Source of the DNA: Fuerstiella sp041398845
Lineage (GTDB): Bacteria > Planctomycetota > Planctomycetia > Planctomycetales > Planctomycetaceae
DNA: 64,000 bases
Direction of reading: 5' to 3'
NCBI GenBank assembly: GCA_041398845.1
Contig: JAWKTZ010000006.1
Location: 1,364,001-1,428,000 of the forward strand
Both the position numbers and the translations under genes were made by a program. The notes under the pieces were generated by a model, which was not told the DNA's origin, did no database searches, and was given only the letters and a program-made list of their open reading frames with translations. This document shows positions 37,187 through 46,369 of this stretch, piece after piece. The number at the start of each line of letters is the position of its first letter. Position 1 is the stretch's first letter.

Positions 37187-37245
37187 GAGTGGGCTCAGAG
37201 GAAAAAGAGCGAACGGAGTTGCGGCCGGGAGTTGGAATGAAATTG

Positions 37246-38019
37246 TTATCGCCGCAGTGGTGTGGGCGAACGTTCGAAGCTGGTTCTTCGAACGGGCGAC
37301 CTTCCGCGAACGAATTTTTCTTCGGTGGGAACGTGTTCCACATACTGTCGCATCTGAACCCTGCCGCCCGTGCCATAGTAAGACGGCGGCGAGTTTGCTG
37401 ACGGGCGTCGTCCGCCGATGCGAATGACGGCCATCGGACGACCAAGCCGGTCTGCTTCCCACAAGGCGTTATCCTGAGGCTCCACAGACTGAGGAATCTC
37501 ACGATGCAGCGGGTCAAGCTGCTGAGCCAGTTGCGGTTGTTCAAGATAAATGACGCGGGTCACAAGTTGTCCGGCTTCTGCCAGTTTCAGATCTTTTTCG
37601 GTGAGCACAATCGGAATGGGAAATTCATCTTCGCGCCCGATCGGAGGATGCAGATGGTCGATGAGCTCCACCGTTGGATAGATCTCAAAACCCGGATACT
37701 GAGGCATGTTGCTGATTCTCAGACGATACACGTGTCCTGCATTGACGGCGACCAGCACCGGCGACCATTCGCCTCCGATCGCTTCCGCGGAACCGGAATA
37801 CACGTCCACCTGACCGCCGCCCGGCACCTGAATCAGCAGCGGCTGCAACCATGTCGGATCGTAGTTGCGCAACGCATTAAACCATGCGGCTGTCTGACCG
37901 GGTGGCGAATGCTGGCTGAGCGGCTGATGGTAGCCCGGCACGTGCTGAGCCGTCGCGGAATCCGAACCCGCCAGCAGGCACCAGAGCAGGGCAGTGACTG
38001 TGGCTGTTCTGGTCAACAT
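37246..38019 (-). CDS. exported protein, paralogue of the neighbouring lipoprotein
   Basis: ATG 38019 gives a signal peptide ending near ATAQHVPGYH. Residues about 85-200 share a pattern with the upstream protein at 38193: YRLRI..., then YPTVELIDHLHPP, PIVLTEKDLKLAEAGQLVTR, VIYLEQPQ and MAVIRIGGR, against YPTLEVR, PVEITEEDLEHV, MVTKVIYLPSPE and IMVILRFGN. Function is unknown. The protein is likely part of the envelope together with its neighbours. It ends in an Arg/Ser-rich tail. Sixty bases separate it from the DUF11 gene, consistent with co-transcription. Confidence 0.8.
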   Translation of the reverse strand: MLTRTATVTALLWCLLAGSDSATAQHVPGYHQPLSQHSPPGQTAAWFNALRNYDPTWLQPLLIQVPGGGQVDVYSGSAEAIGGEWSPVLVAVNAGHVYRLRISNMPQYPGFEIYPTVELIDHLHPPIGREDEFPIPIVLTEKDLKLAEAGQLVTRVIYLEQPQLAQQLDPLHREIPQSVEPQDNALWEADRLGRPMAVIRIGGRRPSANSPPSYYGTGGRVQMRQYVEHVPTEEKFVRGRSPVRRTSFERSPTPLRR

Positions 38020-38070
38020 GGCGGAATTTCTCTGAGAACATTGAAGGGTCATGTCAGATCTTCAGAAAAC

Positions 38071-38110
38071 AAAAAAGGGCGATCAGAAGTGAAACACTTC
38101 TGAGTCGCCC
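38071..38110 (-). terminator. rho-independent terminator within the envelope gene run
   Basis: On the minus strand GGGCGACTCAGAAGTG, loop TTT, CACTTCTGATCGCCC forms a 15-bp stem with one mismatch followed by six T. It lies about 85 bases after the stop of the 38193 gene and just before the next start, so it may partly separate that gene from the two downstream genes. Confidence 0.85.
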
Positions 38111-38192
38111 CCCGGTAACTCGTGATGTTGATGATGCCTGTTGACTGGTGTCTCGGACGTGACCGCCGGAGACACCGTTCGTTTCGGACTAT

Positions 38193-39410
38193 CTAATACG
38201 GTGGACAGTATTCTCCACCTCCACCATACCCGCCGCCGTAGCCCCCGCCGGAGATTGGAGCAGACACCTGGCCGGGACCGTACACCGGATGGTTCTCGGT
38301 GTACTGAATGTGTCGCACGGGTTCCGGCACGCTGTAGCCCGGATTGTGTTTCACATCGATCAGCAGGTCTTTGGTGGGTTCAGGAATATGGTTGGGTGAC
38401 AGGTTTCGCATGGTGTGAGATCGCAGACCGGCAGGACCGCCCAGAGGCAGATGAGGAGGTCCAGGCAGACCAATCGGAGTACCGGTGATCGGCATGCCCC
38501 ACGGTGGCATGTTGCCCATACCGGCAACCGGCATGGGAGGCTGACCGGGGAAACCACCGCCTGCGGCAATCATCGCTCCGGGAACTCCGCCACCGACATC
38601 GCCCTGAAGCATCTGGATGGGCATCGGTGGAGCCATCTGTCCCTGTGAGCCATCGTAGGTTGTGTAGTTGACCTGGGAAATGGTTCCGTCAGACGCCACC
38701 ATGCTGGCTGGAGGCTGCAGGTCTTTGTTGCCGAATCGCAGAATCACCATGATGGTTCCCATCTGCTCGGCCTGCTGAACCGGATCAATGCCCGGATCGA
38801 GTCGCGAAGACACCAGAGTTTCGACGCCCGCGATGGCTCGAGACTGGAATTCCGGACTCGGCAGATAGATCACTTTCGTGACCATGTTACTGCTGTTCAC
38901 GTGTTCCAGATCTTCTTCCGTGATTTCCACGGGAACCGCATTATGCTGCAGATAGGCCAGCGTATCCGGGTGAGCCGTTCGCACTTCCAGTGTGGGGTAC
39001 AAAGGTCGCGGTGGAGTGTTCGGAAGCGAAACTCCATCAAAGACCAGTTGATAGATGGCTGACTGCTGGAAGTCATAGTACTGACCATTGGTCAACTGAT
39101 TGTTGGCAAATCCGCTGCCAACCTGCCAGCCGACGTTCAGAGTATCCGGCCCGATAAACTTGACCTGAGTGCTCATTTGCGGACCCATCATGCCCATCGG
39201 AGCACCGCCCATTCCCATTCCGGGATCGGCCAGCATTCCAAGGACTCCAGGTCCCGGCCCATCGACCATGGGGCCGGGCCGCGACACCATACTGGCCGGG
39301 GGAGCCACGTGTTCACGATTGGCGAGAATGCTGCTGGAGGCTGTGTCGATGCCCGCACACCCCATGCAGACAACCACAAGTGCTCCCAGACCCAGAAAAT
39401 AGTATCTCAT
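38193..39410 (-). CDS. Gly/Pro/Met-rich envelope lipoprotein
   Basis: ATG 39410 gives MRYYFLGLGALVVVCMGCAG, a lipoprotein leader with VCMGC; 19 upstream codons are not native. The protein has a Gly/Met-rich section (about 40-75, with GMGMGGAPMGMMGP), a central domain (about 80-230) shared with the next gene, a second Gly/Pro/Met stretch (about 250-330) and a Gly/Tyr tail ending GGGGEYCPPY. Low-complexity segments suggest an extended or assembled surface structure. No enzyme motif is present. Function is unknown. Confidence 0.82.
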   Translation of the reverse strand: MRYYFLGLGALVVVCMGCAGIDTASSSILANREHVAPPASMVSRPGPMVDGPGPGVLGMLADPGMGMGGAPMGMMGPQMSTQVKFIGPDTLNVGWQVGSGFANNQLTNGQYYDFQQSAIYQLVFDGVSLPNTPPRPLYPTLEVRTAHPDTLAYLQHNAVPVEITEEDLEHVNSSNMVTKVIYLPSPEFQSRAIAGVETLVSSRLDPGIDPVQQAEQMGTIMVILRFGNKDLQPPASMVASDGTISQVNYTTYDGSQGQMAPPMPIQMLQGDVGGGVPGAMIAAGGGFPGQPPMPVAGMGNMPPWGMPITGTPIGLPGPPHLPLGGPAGLRSHTMRNLSPNHIPEPTKDLLIDVKHNPGYSVPEPVRHIQYTENHPVYGPGQVSAPISGGGYGGGYGGGGEYCPPY

Positions 39411-39687
39411 TGCAATCCCTTCCTCGTGCCGTGGCAGATTTGAACCAACAGCTTCGTGTCGAATCACCGTAGTGTGTTATGGAGCCTGACGTTGTGACCG
39501 GCCTTTTGAACCGGGAAATCGCGTTGGTTTTGCGGTCGACCCGAACGGGCCAACCACCTTACAATTTCCCATGCCCGTTGTGTCCCCGCGCAGTTGTGCT
39601 GCGTTGACCCTGAAAAGACCGGTTCATTCCTTTCTTCTTTCGGGACGGCAGAACTCGAATCTTTGGCAAATCCCTCACATTCCGAAC

Positions 39688-40773
39688 ATGAAGCATAACC
39701 CGCACAGTTTGACATCCCGACCAGCCCTTGCCGCACTGGCCGTTTCTGCCGTCGGGTTCGCTCTAGCGGCGATAAACCCGGTTTTCGCCGTCAGCCCGGT
39801 GGCGGACGAAAAGCCCGGAGAAACGGCTGCGGACGAAACCGCCGACGAAACGACAGACAAACCGGCCGCGCCGGAACTGAAGAAGTCGGAATTCACCGCC
39901 GACCAGGTGTTCAACCGGGTGGCGGAAACGCTGGACGGTGTGGACTCTCTGTCGTGCGACATCAGTCAGACGGTTATGTTGTCAGGCCAGAAGTTCCAGG
40001 CCGTTGGTCGCTATGTGCAGGCGTCCGGAAATCGCATGCGTCTGGAGTATCGCCTGTTTCCCATCGGAGCACTCAGTGCTCAGGATGCCGAGCTGCTGGC
40101 TCTGGACTCAGACGCTCCGGACGTGTCAGACCGCAAAGTCACTGGTTCCCTTGAACAGGTCAGCGATGGCAGCGTGTTGTGGTCAAAATGGGTCAATGGT
40201 CCTCAAAAGCAACTCACCCGCCGCAATATCCGCGAAATTGTGGAGGCCGTTGGAGATCTGCCGAATTACAGCGCTGCTCGCAGTCTGCAGGATCTGGGTG
40301 TGGGTGGCCTGCAGACACTGATGTCGCAACTGCAGGTCGGAATGGATTTCGGCGAAGTGCGGGAACAACCTGCCGGCGAAACGAACCTGCTGGTGCTGGC
40401 CGGTCGCTGGAATCAGAAGACTCGCCAGGAAATCTTTGGCCTGCAGGACGCCAGCGCAGCGCTGCCGGATTACATTCCTGACTACGTTCGCGTCTATGTT
40501 GATGCCGCCGCCGGATTGCCGCGACGGATTCAATACCTGAAGAAACATCCCAATCCGGAAGAATCCAAAGTCCGCCCCGTGGTGACTCTGGACCTGCGGA
40601 ACATCAAACTGAACGAAACGGTGAGCGACGACACGTTTCAGTTCGACCGCGCTGCCGATGACGATATCAAAGAACAGGACCTGACCGCTCAGGTCATCGA
40701 AGGGATTAAAAAAGTCGCCACACCGGAAACGCCCGCCGCCCCGGAACAACCTCCAGCGGCGCAGAAGAAATAG
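39688..40773 (+). CDS. exported LolA-like/DUF2092-like protein
   Basis: ATG 39688 begins a signal peptide (RPALAALAVSAVGFALAAIN) followed by an acidic Thr/Glu/Asp-rich stretch. Residues 75-330 show the pattern of the LolA/LolB-like half-barrel: a helix with FNRVAETLDGVDSLSCDISQ, then KFQAVGRYVQASGNRMRLEY, and a late DDTFQFD. LolA carries lipoproteins across the periplasm, but the many planctomycete relatives are uncharacterised. A Pro/Ala/Glu tail follows. The gene ends one base before the von Willebrand A gene starts, so the two form an operon. Confidence 0.75.
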   Translation: MKHNPHSLTSRPALAALAVSAVGFALAAINPVFAVSPVADEKPGETAADETADETTDKPAAPELKKSEFTADQVFNRVAETLDGVDSLSCDISQTVMLSGQKFQAVGRYVQASGNRMRLEYRLFPIGALSAQDAELLALDSDAPDVSDRKVTGSLEQVSDGSVLWSKWVNGPQKQLTRRNIREIVEAVGDLPNYSAARSLQDLGVGGLQTLMSQLQVGMDFGEVREQPAGETNLLVLAGRWNQKTRQEIFGLQDASAALPDYIPDYVRVYVDAAAGLPRRIQYLKKHPNPEESKVRPVVTLDLRNIKLNETVSDDTFQFDRAADDDIKEQDLTAQVIEGIKKVATPETPAAPEQPPAAQKK

Positions 40774-40774
40774 C

Positions 40775-41815
40775 ATGCAGCCACCGATTGCCAAAGAACG
40801 CGGTTCCCTGCGATCTCTGCTGCCCGGCAGTATCATTTCGCTCTGCGTTCACGCAGCCATCCTCGTGTTTGCCGGAATGTCCTTGAAGGGCTGCGATCAG
40901 GGAGCTCCGATGGCAGCCGGTGGCCAGGACTTCCGTGAAATCGGCCTGGCCTTCGTCAACGACAATTCGAGTCAGAACACCGATCAACCCACGAAAAATC
41001 CCCAGGACACCGACAGTCAGCAGACTCCCGTTCCAGATGCTCAACCCGAACCACCTGTCGTCCCTGCCAAAGCTCCTTCGGTATCGGAACTGCTGAATCC
41101 GAATCGCGTTCAGACGCCGCCAGACGCCGCTGCCGATTCGACTCTGGATCTGTCCAACACGATCGGCCCCGGCCGACCCATCGGAGGCGTGCCGGAAATC
41201 GGCGGAGGCCTGGCCGACCTGATTCGACCTCAGGGCACATCGGGCACCGGAGCCGCCGGATCACTCACACCCGGCCCGGGCGAAACATCGTTCATGAATA
41301 TCGTCGGCAACGGCCGCAGCTTTGTGTACGTGATTGATACGTCCAGTAGTATGAGTCACGGGCGACGCCTGGATCTCGCCAAAAGTCAGCTCAAGGGCAG
41401 CCTGCGTCTGCTGCGGCCCAATCAGAAGTTTCAGGTGTTGTTCTACAATTCAGGAGTGACGCCGATGAGACTCCGCCGCCGCGCGGCCGAAGACATGTAC
41501 GCCGCCGAAGCGGTACTGGTCGGTTTGGCCGAAGACGAAATTGATCGGGAAACCGCCAGTTCAGGAACCGAACATCTGCCCGCCATTGAACGAGCCCTCA
41601 TGCTGGCTCCGGACGTCATTTACTTCCTGACCGATGGAGCTCAACCGAGCCTCACCAAAGAGGATCTGCAGCAGGTGCGGCGCAACAACCGCAGCAAAGC
41701 TCAGATTCATGTCATCGAATTCGCATCCGGCCCCCGTGAATCACGGCACGTGTCGTGGCTGCAGCAACTGGCCGATCAATCCGGCGGCGAGTACCGCTAC
41801 GTGCCTGTGAATTAA
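40775..41815 (+). CDS. membrane-anchored von Willebrand factor A domain protein
   Basis: One transmembrane segment near the N-terminus (LPGSIISLCVHAAILVFAGM), then a long Pro/Gln/Asp-rich linker (50-175), then a von Willebrand A domain (about 180-346). The metal site motif is complete in its first part, VIDTSSSMSHGRR (DxSxS), with YFLTDGAQPSL supplying the later aspartate. Such domains bind ligands through a divalent metal. The gene follows the LolA-like gene by one base and overlaps the stop codon of the convergent recombinase gene by four bases. Confidence 0.87.
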   Translation: MQPPIAKERGSLRSLLPGSIISLCVHAAILVFAGMSLKGCDQGAPMAAGGQDFREIGLAFVNDNSSQNTDQPTKNPQDTDSQQTPVPDAQPEPPVVPAKAPSVSELLNPNRVQTPPDAAADSTLDLSNTIGPGRPIGGVPEIGGGLADLIRPQGTSGTGAAGSLTPGPGETSFMNIVGNGRSFVYVIDTSSSMSHGRRLDLAKSQLKGSLRLLRPNQKFQVLFYNSGVTPMRLRRRAAEDMYAAEAVLVGLAEDEIDRETASSGTEHLPAIERALMLAPDVIYFLTDGAQPSLTKEDLQQVRRNNRSKAQIHVIEFASGPRESRHVSWLQQLADQSGGEYRYVPVN

Positions 41816-42768
41816 CCGCGCGGATGACACTTCTGATGCACGCTCTTCAGCCGAGTGTGATCCACGTGCGTGTAGATCTGAGTTGTCCGGATATTCGCAT
41901 GGCCCAGCATTTCCTGCAATGCTCGAATGTCCGCTCCGCCAGCCAGCAGATGAGTCGCGAAACTGTGTCGCAGCGTATGAGGACTCACGTCCTTCCCGCA
42001 ACCGGACCGAGCCGCATAGCGCTGCAGCAGTGACCACACCGTTTCACGATTCATCCGCTGACCGCTGCGAGTCACAAACAGCCAGCCCTGATCGCTGGCG
42101 GCGTTTGTGACCATCGCCGGGCGTTCCTGATGCAGATACACGGTGATCGCGTCGATCGCCATTGGCGTCAGCGAGACCATGCGCTGCTTGTTGCCTTTGC
42201 CGGTACAGCGAGCGTATCGATCGGTCAGATTCAGATCCGAAAGTTTCAGACCCGTCACTTCGGAAACTCGGCAGCCGGTGGCATACATCACCGCCAGTAA
42301 TGCTCGATCACGACGGTAGTAGCGGTCAATCACTCCGCGCGGAGCATCCAGCAGTTCGTTCACCTTATCGGGACTCAGAACCTTCGGCAGCCGCTGCCAG
42401 AGTTTCGGAGAACTGATCAGATCCACCTGACTCTCCGCCAGAATCGATTCCAGCATCAGATAGCGGAAGAACATACGAATCGCTGCCAGGTTTCGAGCGA
42501 TACTGCTGCTGGCCAGATTTCGGTTCTGCAGATGTTCCAGAAACGCCGTCAGCGTTTCGATGTCGACCTGATGAACCGTGCGGCGAGCATTCTGTTTGTT
42601 CCATTCGAAGAATTTGTCAAGGTCCCGACGGTAGGCCACAACGGTATTCGGCGACATGCCGCATTCGGCGGCCAGGTAGTTCAGAAAGCCCTGCAGCCAG
42701 GTGGCAGGGTCCTGAAATCCGCCCGCATCAAATCGACTTCCGGCCGGTGGTTGTTTTCGACGTGCCAT
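41812..42768 (-). CDS. XerC/XerD-type tyrosine recombinase
   Basis: The 318-residue product has a SAM-like N-terminal domain (FLNYLAAECGMSPNTVVAYR) and a catalytic domain with the six expected residues: R167 (TGCRVSE), K191 (GKGNKQRMV), H264 and R267 (HTLRHSFATHLL), H290 (LGHANI) and Y299 (IYTHV). Length and sequence fit the chromosomal dimer resolvases XerC/XerD rather than phage integrases. I cannot decide between XerC and XerD. No prophage or integron cassettes lie nearby. Confidence 0.9.
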   Translation of the reverse strand: MARRKQPPAGSRFDAGGFQDPATWLQGFLNYLAAECGMSPNTVVAYRRDLDKFFEWNKQNARRTVHQVDIETLTAFLEHLQNRNLASSSIARNLAAIRMFFRYLMLESILAESQVDLISSPKLWQRLPKVLSPDKVNELLDAPRGVIDRYYRRDRALLAVMYATGCRVSEVTGLKLSDLNLTDRYARCTGKGNKQRMVSLTPMAIDAITVYLHQERPAMVTNAASDQGWLFVTRSGQRMNRETVWSLLQRYAARSGCGKDVSPHTLRHSFATHLLAGGADIRALQEMLGHANIRTTQIYTHVDHTRLKSVHQKCHPRG

Positions 42769-43440
42769 TTAACCAGGCCTGTCAGCGATTGGAAGACGGA
42801 CGGTGAACGTGGGAATGAGTGGCCGAAACAGAAATCGCCGTCACCGTTCAGAGGGGGTTGAACGGAGACGGCGACGTTGAAACCGTTTTGCAACGGTGTT
42901 CGGACCATGGAGGTGAACGTGACAAGACGGCGCGCGAACGTTCGCGACCTCAGCGTCCTGACACAAACGCGGACCTCTCAAAGAATTGGTTTGAGCGGGA
43001 AGACAACGAACCATGTCACGATTCGACATGGCCACTGTATCGATATCGGCATGGCTGGTTCTGAACAATCGGCCAGAGCCCGCCGATTCCGCCGGAACAT
43101 CGTCAAAACGCTTCGACCGTCCGAATTCCTGTCACAATCGCTTCAAACGCGAGCAGCCAGTCTGCATAGCAACAGAAGAAGGCCTCTTTCCGGATCCACC
43201 ACGCAGGTTTCTGAAACTCGCCGGAAAACGTTGGCTCTGACAAGTTCCTGACGACATGGGTGTTGTCAGCGGACGCGAACGGTTGTCGGCTCTTCCTGTA
43301 AGTGTACGGAGGCGGCGGTGATAAAAGATTCGTCGGGATGGAATCTGAAGGGCCGAGTTCGATCCCCGCAATCGTCAGGTAGAGTCACTGGTTCAATTCG
43401 ACTGGTCTGCCAGAAATCGGCTGAGGACTGCGAGAGTATC
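42769..43440. other. 672-bp gap with palindromes
   Basis: No gene is supported. Elements seen are a small hairpin ACCGTTTTGCAACGGT near 42890 and the 14-bp perfect palindrome at 42933-42946. The right part may hold the decayed start of the unknown gene that follows, because its frame is open from 43318. Confidence 0.4.
42933..42946. promoter_or_regulatory. 14-bp perfect palindrome upstream of the recombinase gene
   Basis: CGCGAACGTTCGCG is fully self-complementary and lies 165 bases upstream of the recombinase start. It contains GAAC/GTTC half-sites but without the four-base gap of a Gram-positive LexA box. A regulator cannot be named. Confidence 0.35.
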
Positions 43441-44079
43441 ATGCGCACGGTTCACTTCAGCGCGCAGTTTCGATCGAGCGTTACAGTTGCCGTTACTCCA
43501 CATGAACTCAGTGACAATTTCCGTGAGTGGACACTGCTTATCGCAAACGTGTCTTCCCAAACCGTTCAGATTTCTGTGAACGCACTCAGCTCCGAAGCGT
43601 CGCTCAATGTGACCGAGTTTGAGCTCGATGAGTCTGCGGAACAACGGGTTGCAGCTCGGGCTCCGATTTCAGCTAACGGTGTCAGAGTTCGCCTTGGCAT
43701 AAACGATGATGACGAAGTGTTACACCTATTGCTGGAGCCGAAGAGTACGATACGCATTGAGCCCCGCGTCCTTATTCTGGGAGATATCGTGAATCGCGCC
43801 GATGGGACGTTGGACTCGTCTCTGCCGGCGCGTGTCGTTGCTACGGCTGATGGTGTTTACTTGAGCAAGGATGACTTAACAATCTCAGACGTTCCCTCGT
43901 GGCTTTCCGTTGACACGGTTTTAAAGAGGGGTGACGGCGCGGTCGAAGTAAGATTCAAGCTGAACGGTGGTGCGTTGACTGATTCCTTAAACGGCGTCAT
44001 ACGGTTTGGTATGCGTAGAGATGGTGCCGAAGTCTCAGTACCGGTTTTGGCGGTTGCTCCGTGCAGGACCAGCGGCTGA
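43441..44079 (+). CDS. unknown protein, possibly frameshifted at its 3' end
   Basis: The 212-residue product begins MRTVHFSAQFRSSVTVAVTP and has a beta-rich pattern with ILGDIVNRADG and VRFKLNGGALTD, loosely like tandem DUF1573-type immunoglobulin-like domains. The frame stops at 44079 inside a coding-looking region; the +1 frame continues with FLTFSPGENEYVVLYASDD to a stop at 44212, so a single-base change may have split a longer gene. Codon third positions are less GC-rich than in neighbours, hinting at transfer or decay. The frame is open upstream to 43318. No function can be assigned. Confidence 0.5.
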   Translation: MRTVHFSAQFRSSVTVAVTPHELSDNFREWTLLIANVSSQTVQISVNALSSEASLNVTEFELDESAEQRVAARAPISANGVRVRLGINDDDEVLHLLLEPKSTIRIEPRVLILGDIVNRADGTLDSSLPARVVATADGVYLSKDDLTISDVPSWLSVDTVLKRGDGAVEVRFKLNGGALTDSLNGVIRFGMRRDGAEVSVPVLAVAPCRTSG

Positions 44080-44333
44080 GGTAGCGTTCCTCCTGCGATT
44101 TTTGACGTTTTCCCCCGGTGAAAATGAATATGTCGTTCTTTATGCTTCGGACGACAGCGATTTGCGAAGGGGTGTAACCGATGTCGCCATTGTTGCAGGC
44201 GAGGGGGAGTGAGATGTAGTCGTCCTCATCTGCGAATATGCGGATCTCCGGTTACACGCCTGCTCGAATCCACGCCACGTGGACACCACAGTCCGAGAAT
44301 CAAACATCCAGGGATTTCGATGTGTGGACGCCC

Positions 44334-45431
44334 GTGAAAAAAGAGAGAGTGTGCCAGAGACCTCGGGCGAAAGAACGCGATGTGCCAACTGGCTTCACTC
44401 TTTTGGAACTTCTCGTCGTGATGGCGGTGATTTCGATTTTGATCTCTTTGCTGCTTCCGGCTGTTCAGCGGGCTCGTGAGGCGGCTCGGGTGGCGGAGTG
44501 TCGGAACAATCTGCGGCAGATTGGGCTGGCCATGCATCTGGAAGAGGGTCTGCATCGGCGACTGCCCGCATCCGGATACATGGGGCTGGATGCTGACGGT
44601 TTTGTGACTCCGTATTTTTCCTGGGCAGTGAAAATTCTGCCTCATCTGGAGCAAAGCAACCGCTTTGGTGCTTGGGATTTTGACAAGCCTCTGAATGATC
44701 CGGCTAACCAAAGTGTGGCTCTTGGAGTGATTCCCGTCTATCGCTGTCCATCAGATATTACGGTCGGCGGTGTGGGTGATATGAGTTACGTGGTCAATGG
44801 TGGATTGGGCTGGACGGTTTCGCTGGAGGGAGCGAATGATTGTCCTGTGGGGTTTCCTTTGCTGGGACCAATGGATCTGAATGGTAATGGCGTGGGTTGT
44901 CCGCTGAATCCGGCGGCTGACGGCAGTCCGTCTGATCGCACTCTGCTGAAATCCACGGGCGTGTTTTTCCTGGAAACGTGGCAGGTGAAGAATGGCCAGC
45001 CTCGTCACCACAGCCTGAGTTCGATCACTGACGGCACCTCGCGTACAATTCTGCTGTCCGAAAACGTGCGGACCGGATTCGACCCGTTGAATGTTCAGGC
45101 CACCTGGGCGACTCCCGATCCGTTGCGCACCAGTTTTTATCTGAGCAGCGACGTCTGTCGCACAGGCAGTTGTGCCGGGACCAATGTGAATCAGGATTTG
45201 GCGAGCGACGTCAATGGCGGCATTAATCGCGGTTTGAGTCGAGCGGAAGGCGAAGCTCCGTGGCCATCTTCGTATCATGCGGGTGGTGTGAACATGTGTC
45301 TGGCCGACGGAAGTTGCCGGTTTGTGTCGCAGAACATTGCCGGAACCGTGTACTATGCGATTGTGACGTCTCAGGGAGCCCAACTGCCGGGTCCGCTGGC
45401 GGATAAGCCCGGCTCGGACGGGGAGTTTTGA
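44334..45431 (+). CDS. DUF1559 type IV pilin-like/pseudopilin protein
   Basis: The N-terminus has the prepilin signature TGFTLLELLVVMAVISILIS followed by LLLPAVQRAREAARVAECRN, and the body is the planctomycete DUF1559 domain, with HGGVNMCLADGS-type ending (YHAGGVNMCLADGSCRFVS) and SSITDGTSRTILLSEN. The protein would be cleaved by a prepilin peptidase and assemble into, or resemble, a pseudopilus. GTG 44334 gives a short basic leader starting MKKE; ATG 44238 adds 32 residues unlike a prepilin leader. It heads a packed four-gene run. Confidence 0.85.
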   Translation: MKKERVCQRPRAKERDVPTGFTLLELLVVMAVISILISLLLPAVQRAREAARVAECRNNLRQIGLAMHLEEGLHRRLPASGYMGLDADGFVTPYFSWAVKILPHLEQSNRFGAWDFDKPLNDPANQSVALGVIPVYRCPSDITVGGVGDMSYVVNGGLGWTVSLEGANDCPVGFPLLGPMDLNGNGVGCPLNPAADGSPSDRTLLKSTGVFFLETWQVKNGQPRHHSLSSITDGTSRTILLSENVRTGFDPLNVQATWATPDPLRTSFYLSSDVCRTGSCAGTNVNQDLASDVNGGINRGLSRAEGEAPWPSSYHAGGVNMCLADGSCRFVSQNIAGTVYYAIVTSQGAQLPGPLADKPGSDGEF

Positions 45432-45436
45432 CGGGT

Positions 45437-46369
45437 ATGAAATTTCAGCTTGGCATCATTGGCCTGGCAATCATTGTGGTGAGTGCGGTGTCGGCGGCAT
45501 GGTGGTGGAATCGGCCGGACCGGTATCCCGTGCCTGTCGGTCTTTCATCGGGTTCTGTGCAGGCCATTCGCGCTCCGGCTCCGAAAGAGCCGTCCATTCC
45601 TGACTTACCGCCGGATCTTGCGATTCGCGTCCCAGGGTTTGAATCGTCTGAGAACTGTTTTTCGCCCAGCCTGACGGCCGATCTGAAGCAGATTGTGTAC
45701 GCGACACCGGGTTCTGCTGCCACCGGATTCGACCTGCATTTGGCAGTGCGCAACAGCGTCGCCGATTCCTTCGGCACGCCACGCCGACTGATGTCGACAG
45801 TGACGCCCGAAACGGAAGCCTACCCGGCACTGTCACCGAACGGTCTGAAGCTGCTGTTCGTCCGTTCGGATGCTCAGCCTGAGATTTGGTTTTGTCAGCG
45901 CCCCGACTTTAAGACGGAATTTTCGGAGGCAGAACCATGGACCGTCGCGCGCGTTGGAGACACAACGTCGACTGTCGGCACACCTCAATTTGTCACGGAT
46001 CGACTTGCCGTCTTCAGCCGAATTGACACGGCTGGAGTACGTACTTTGTGGGGAGCACAGCAGGCAGCGGATGGCACCTTCAGTGAACCGTTTCTGTATG
46101 CGGCCCCGGAAGGCAGTCCGACCGTTTTTTTTAATCCGGATGGGTTGCGAGGGTACTTTGGCGGCACGGAGGGACAGTTTTTTTTCTTCTGGCGACGCCA
46201 TTTGAAAGGAGAATTCAGTCCTCAGGAAACGCTGTTGCCGCCGAGTTCGACCGGACCGTTTGACGGTACGTTGTGGGTGTCTCCGAATGAGGATGTCGTG
46301 TTCTATTGTACTTCCGGTCCGGGGCAACCAATTGGCGCCAGGCGGCAGTTGTGGATGATCGGGTTTTGA
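45437..46369 (+). CDS. membrane-anchored TolB/WD40-like propeller protein
   Basis: The 310-residue product has an N-terminal anchor (LGIIGLAIIVVSAVSAAWWW) and several blades with PD40-like motifs: SPSLTADLKQIVYAT, YPALSPNGLKLLFVRSD, FFNPDGLRGYFGG and LWVSPNEDVVFYCTS. Such propellers are often binding scaffolds on the periplasmic side. It starts five bases after the pseudopilin gene stop and its own stop overlaps the next start (TGATG), so translation is probably coupled. Function is unknown. Confidence 0.82.
   Translation: MKFQLGIIGLAIIVVSAVSAAWWWNRPDRYPVPVGLSSGSVQAIRAPAPKEPSIPDLPPDLAIRVPGFESSENCFSPSLTADLKQIVYATPGSAATGFDLHLAVRNSVADSFGTPRRLMSTVTPETEAYPALSPNGLKLLFVRSDAQPEIWFCQRPDFKTEFSEAEPWTVARVGDTTSTVGTPQFVTDRLAVFSRIDTAGVRTLWGAQQAADGTFSEPFLYAAPEGSPTVFFNPDGLRGYFGGTEGQFFFFWRRHLKGEFSPQETLLPPSSTGPFDGTLWVSPNEDVVFYCTSGPGQPIGARRQLWMIGF

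Noticed and set aside
41812..42768. Phage integrase or integron integrase
   Set aside because: Length and motifs match XerC/XerD; no prophage genes, attachment repeats or cassette array lie nearby.
42933..42946. LexA-type SOS box
   Set aside because: Half-sites GAAC and GTTC are adjacent without the four-base spacer of known LexA boxes, and no SOS gene follows.
44006..44212. Independent 68-codon gene
   Set aside because: Its first third is out-of-frame reading of the upstream gene; only the later part looks coding, so a continuation after a frameshift is more likely.
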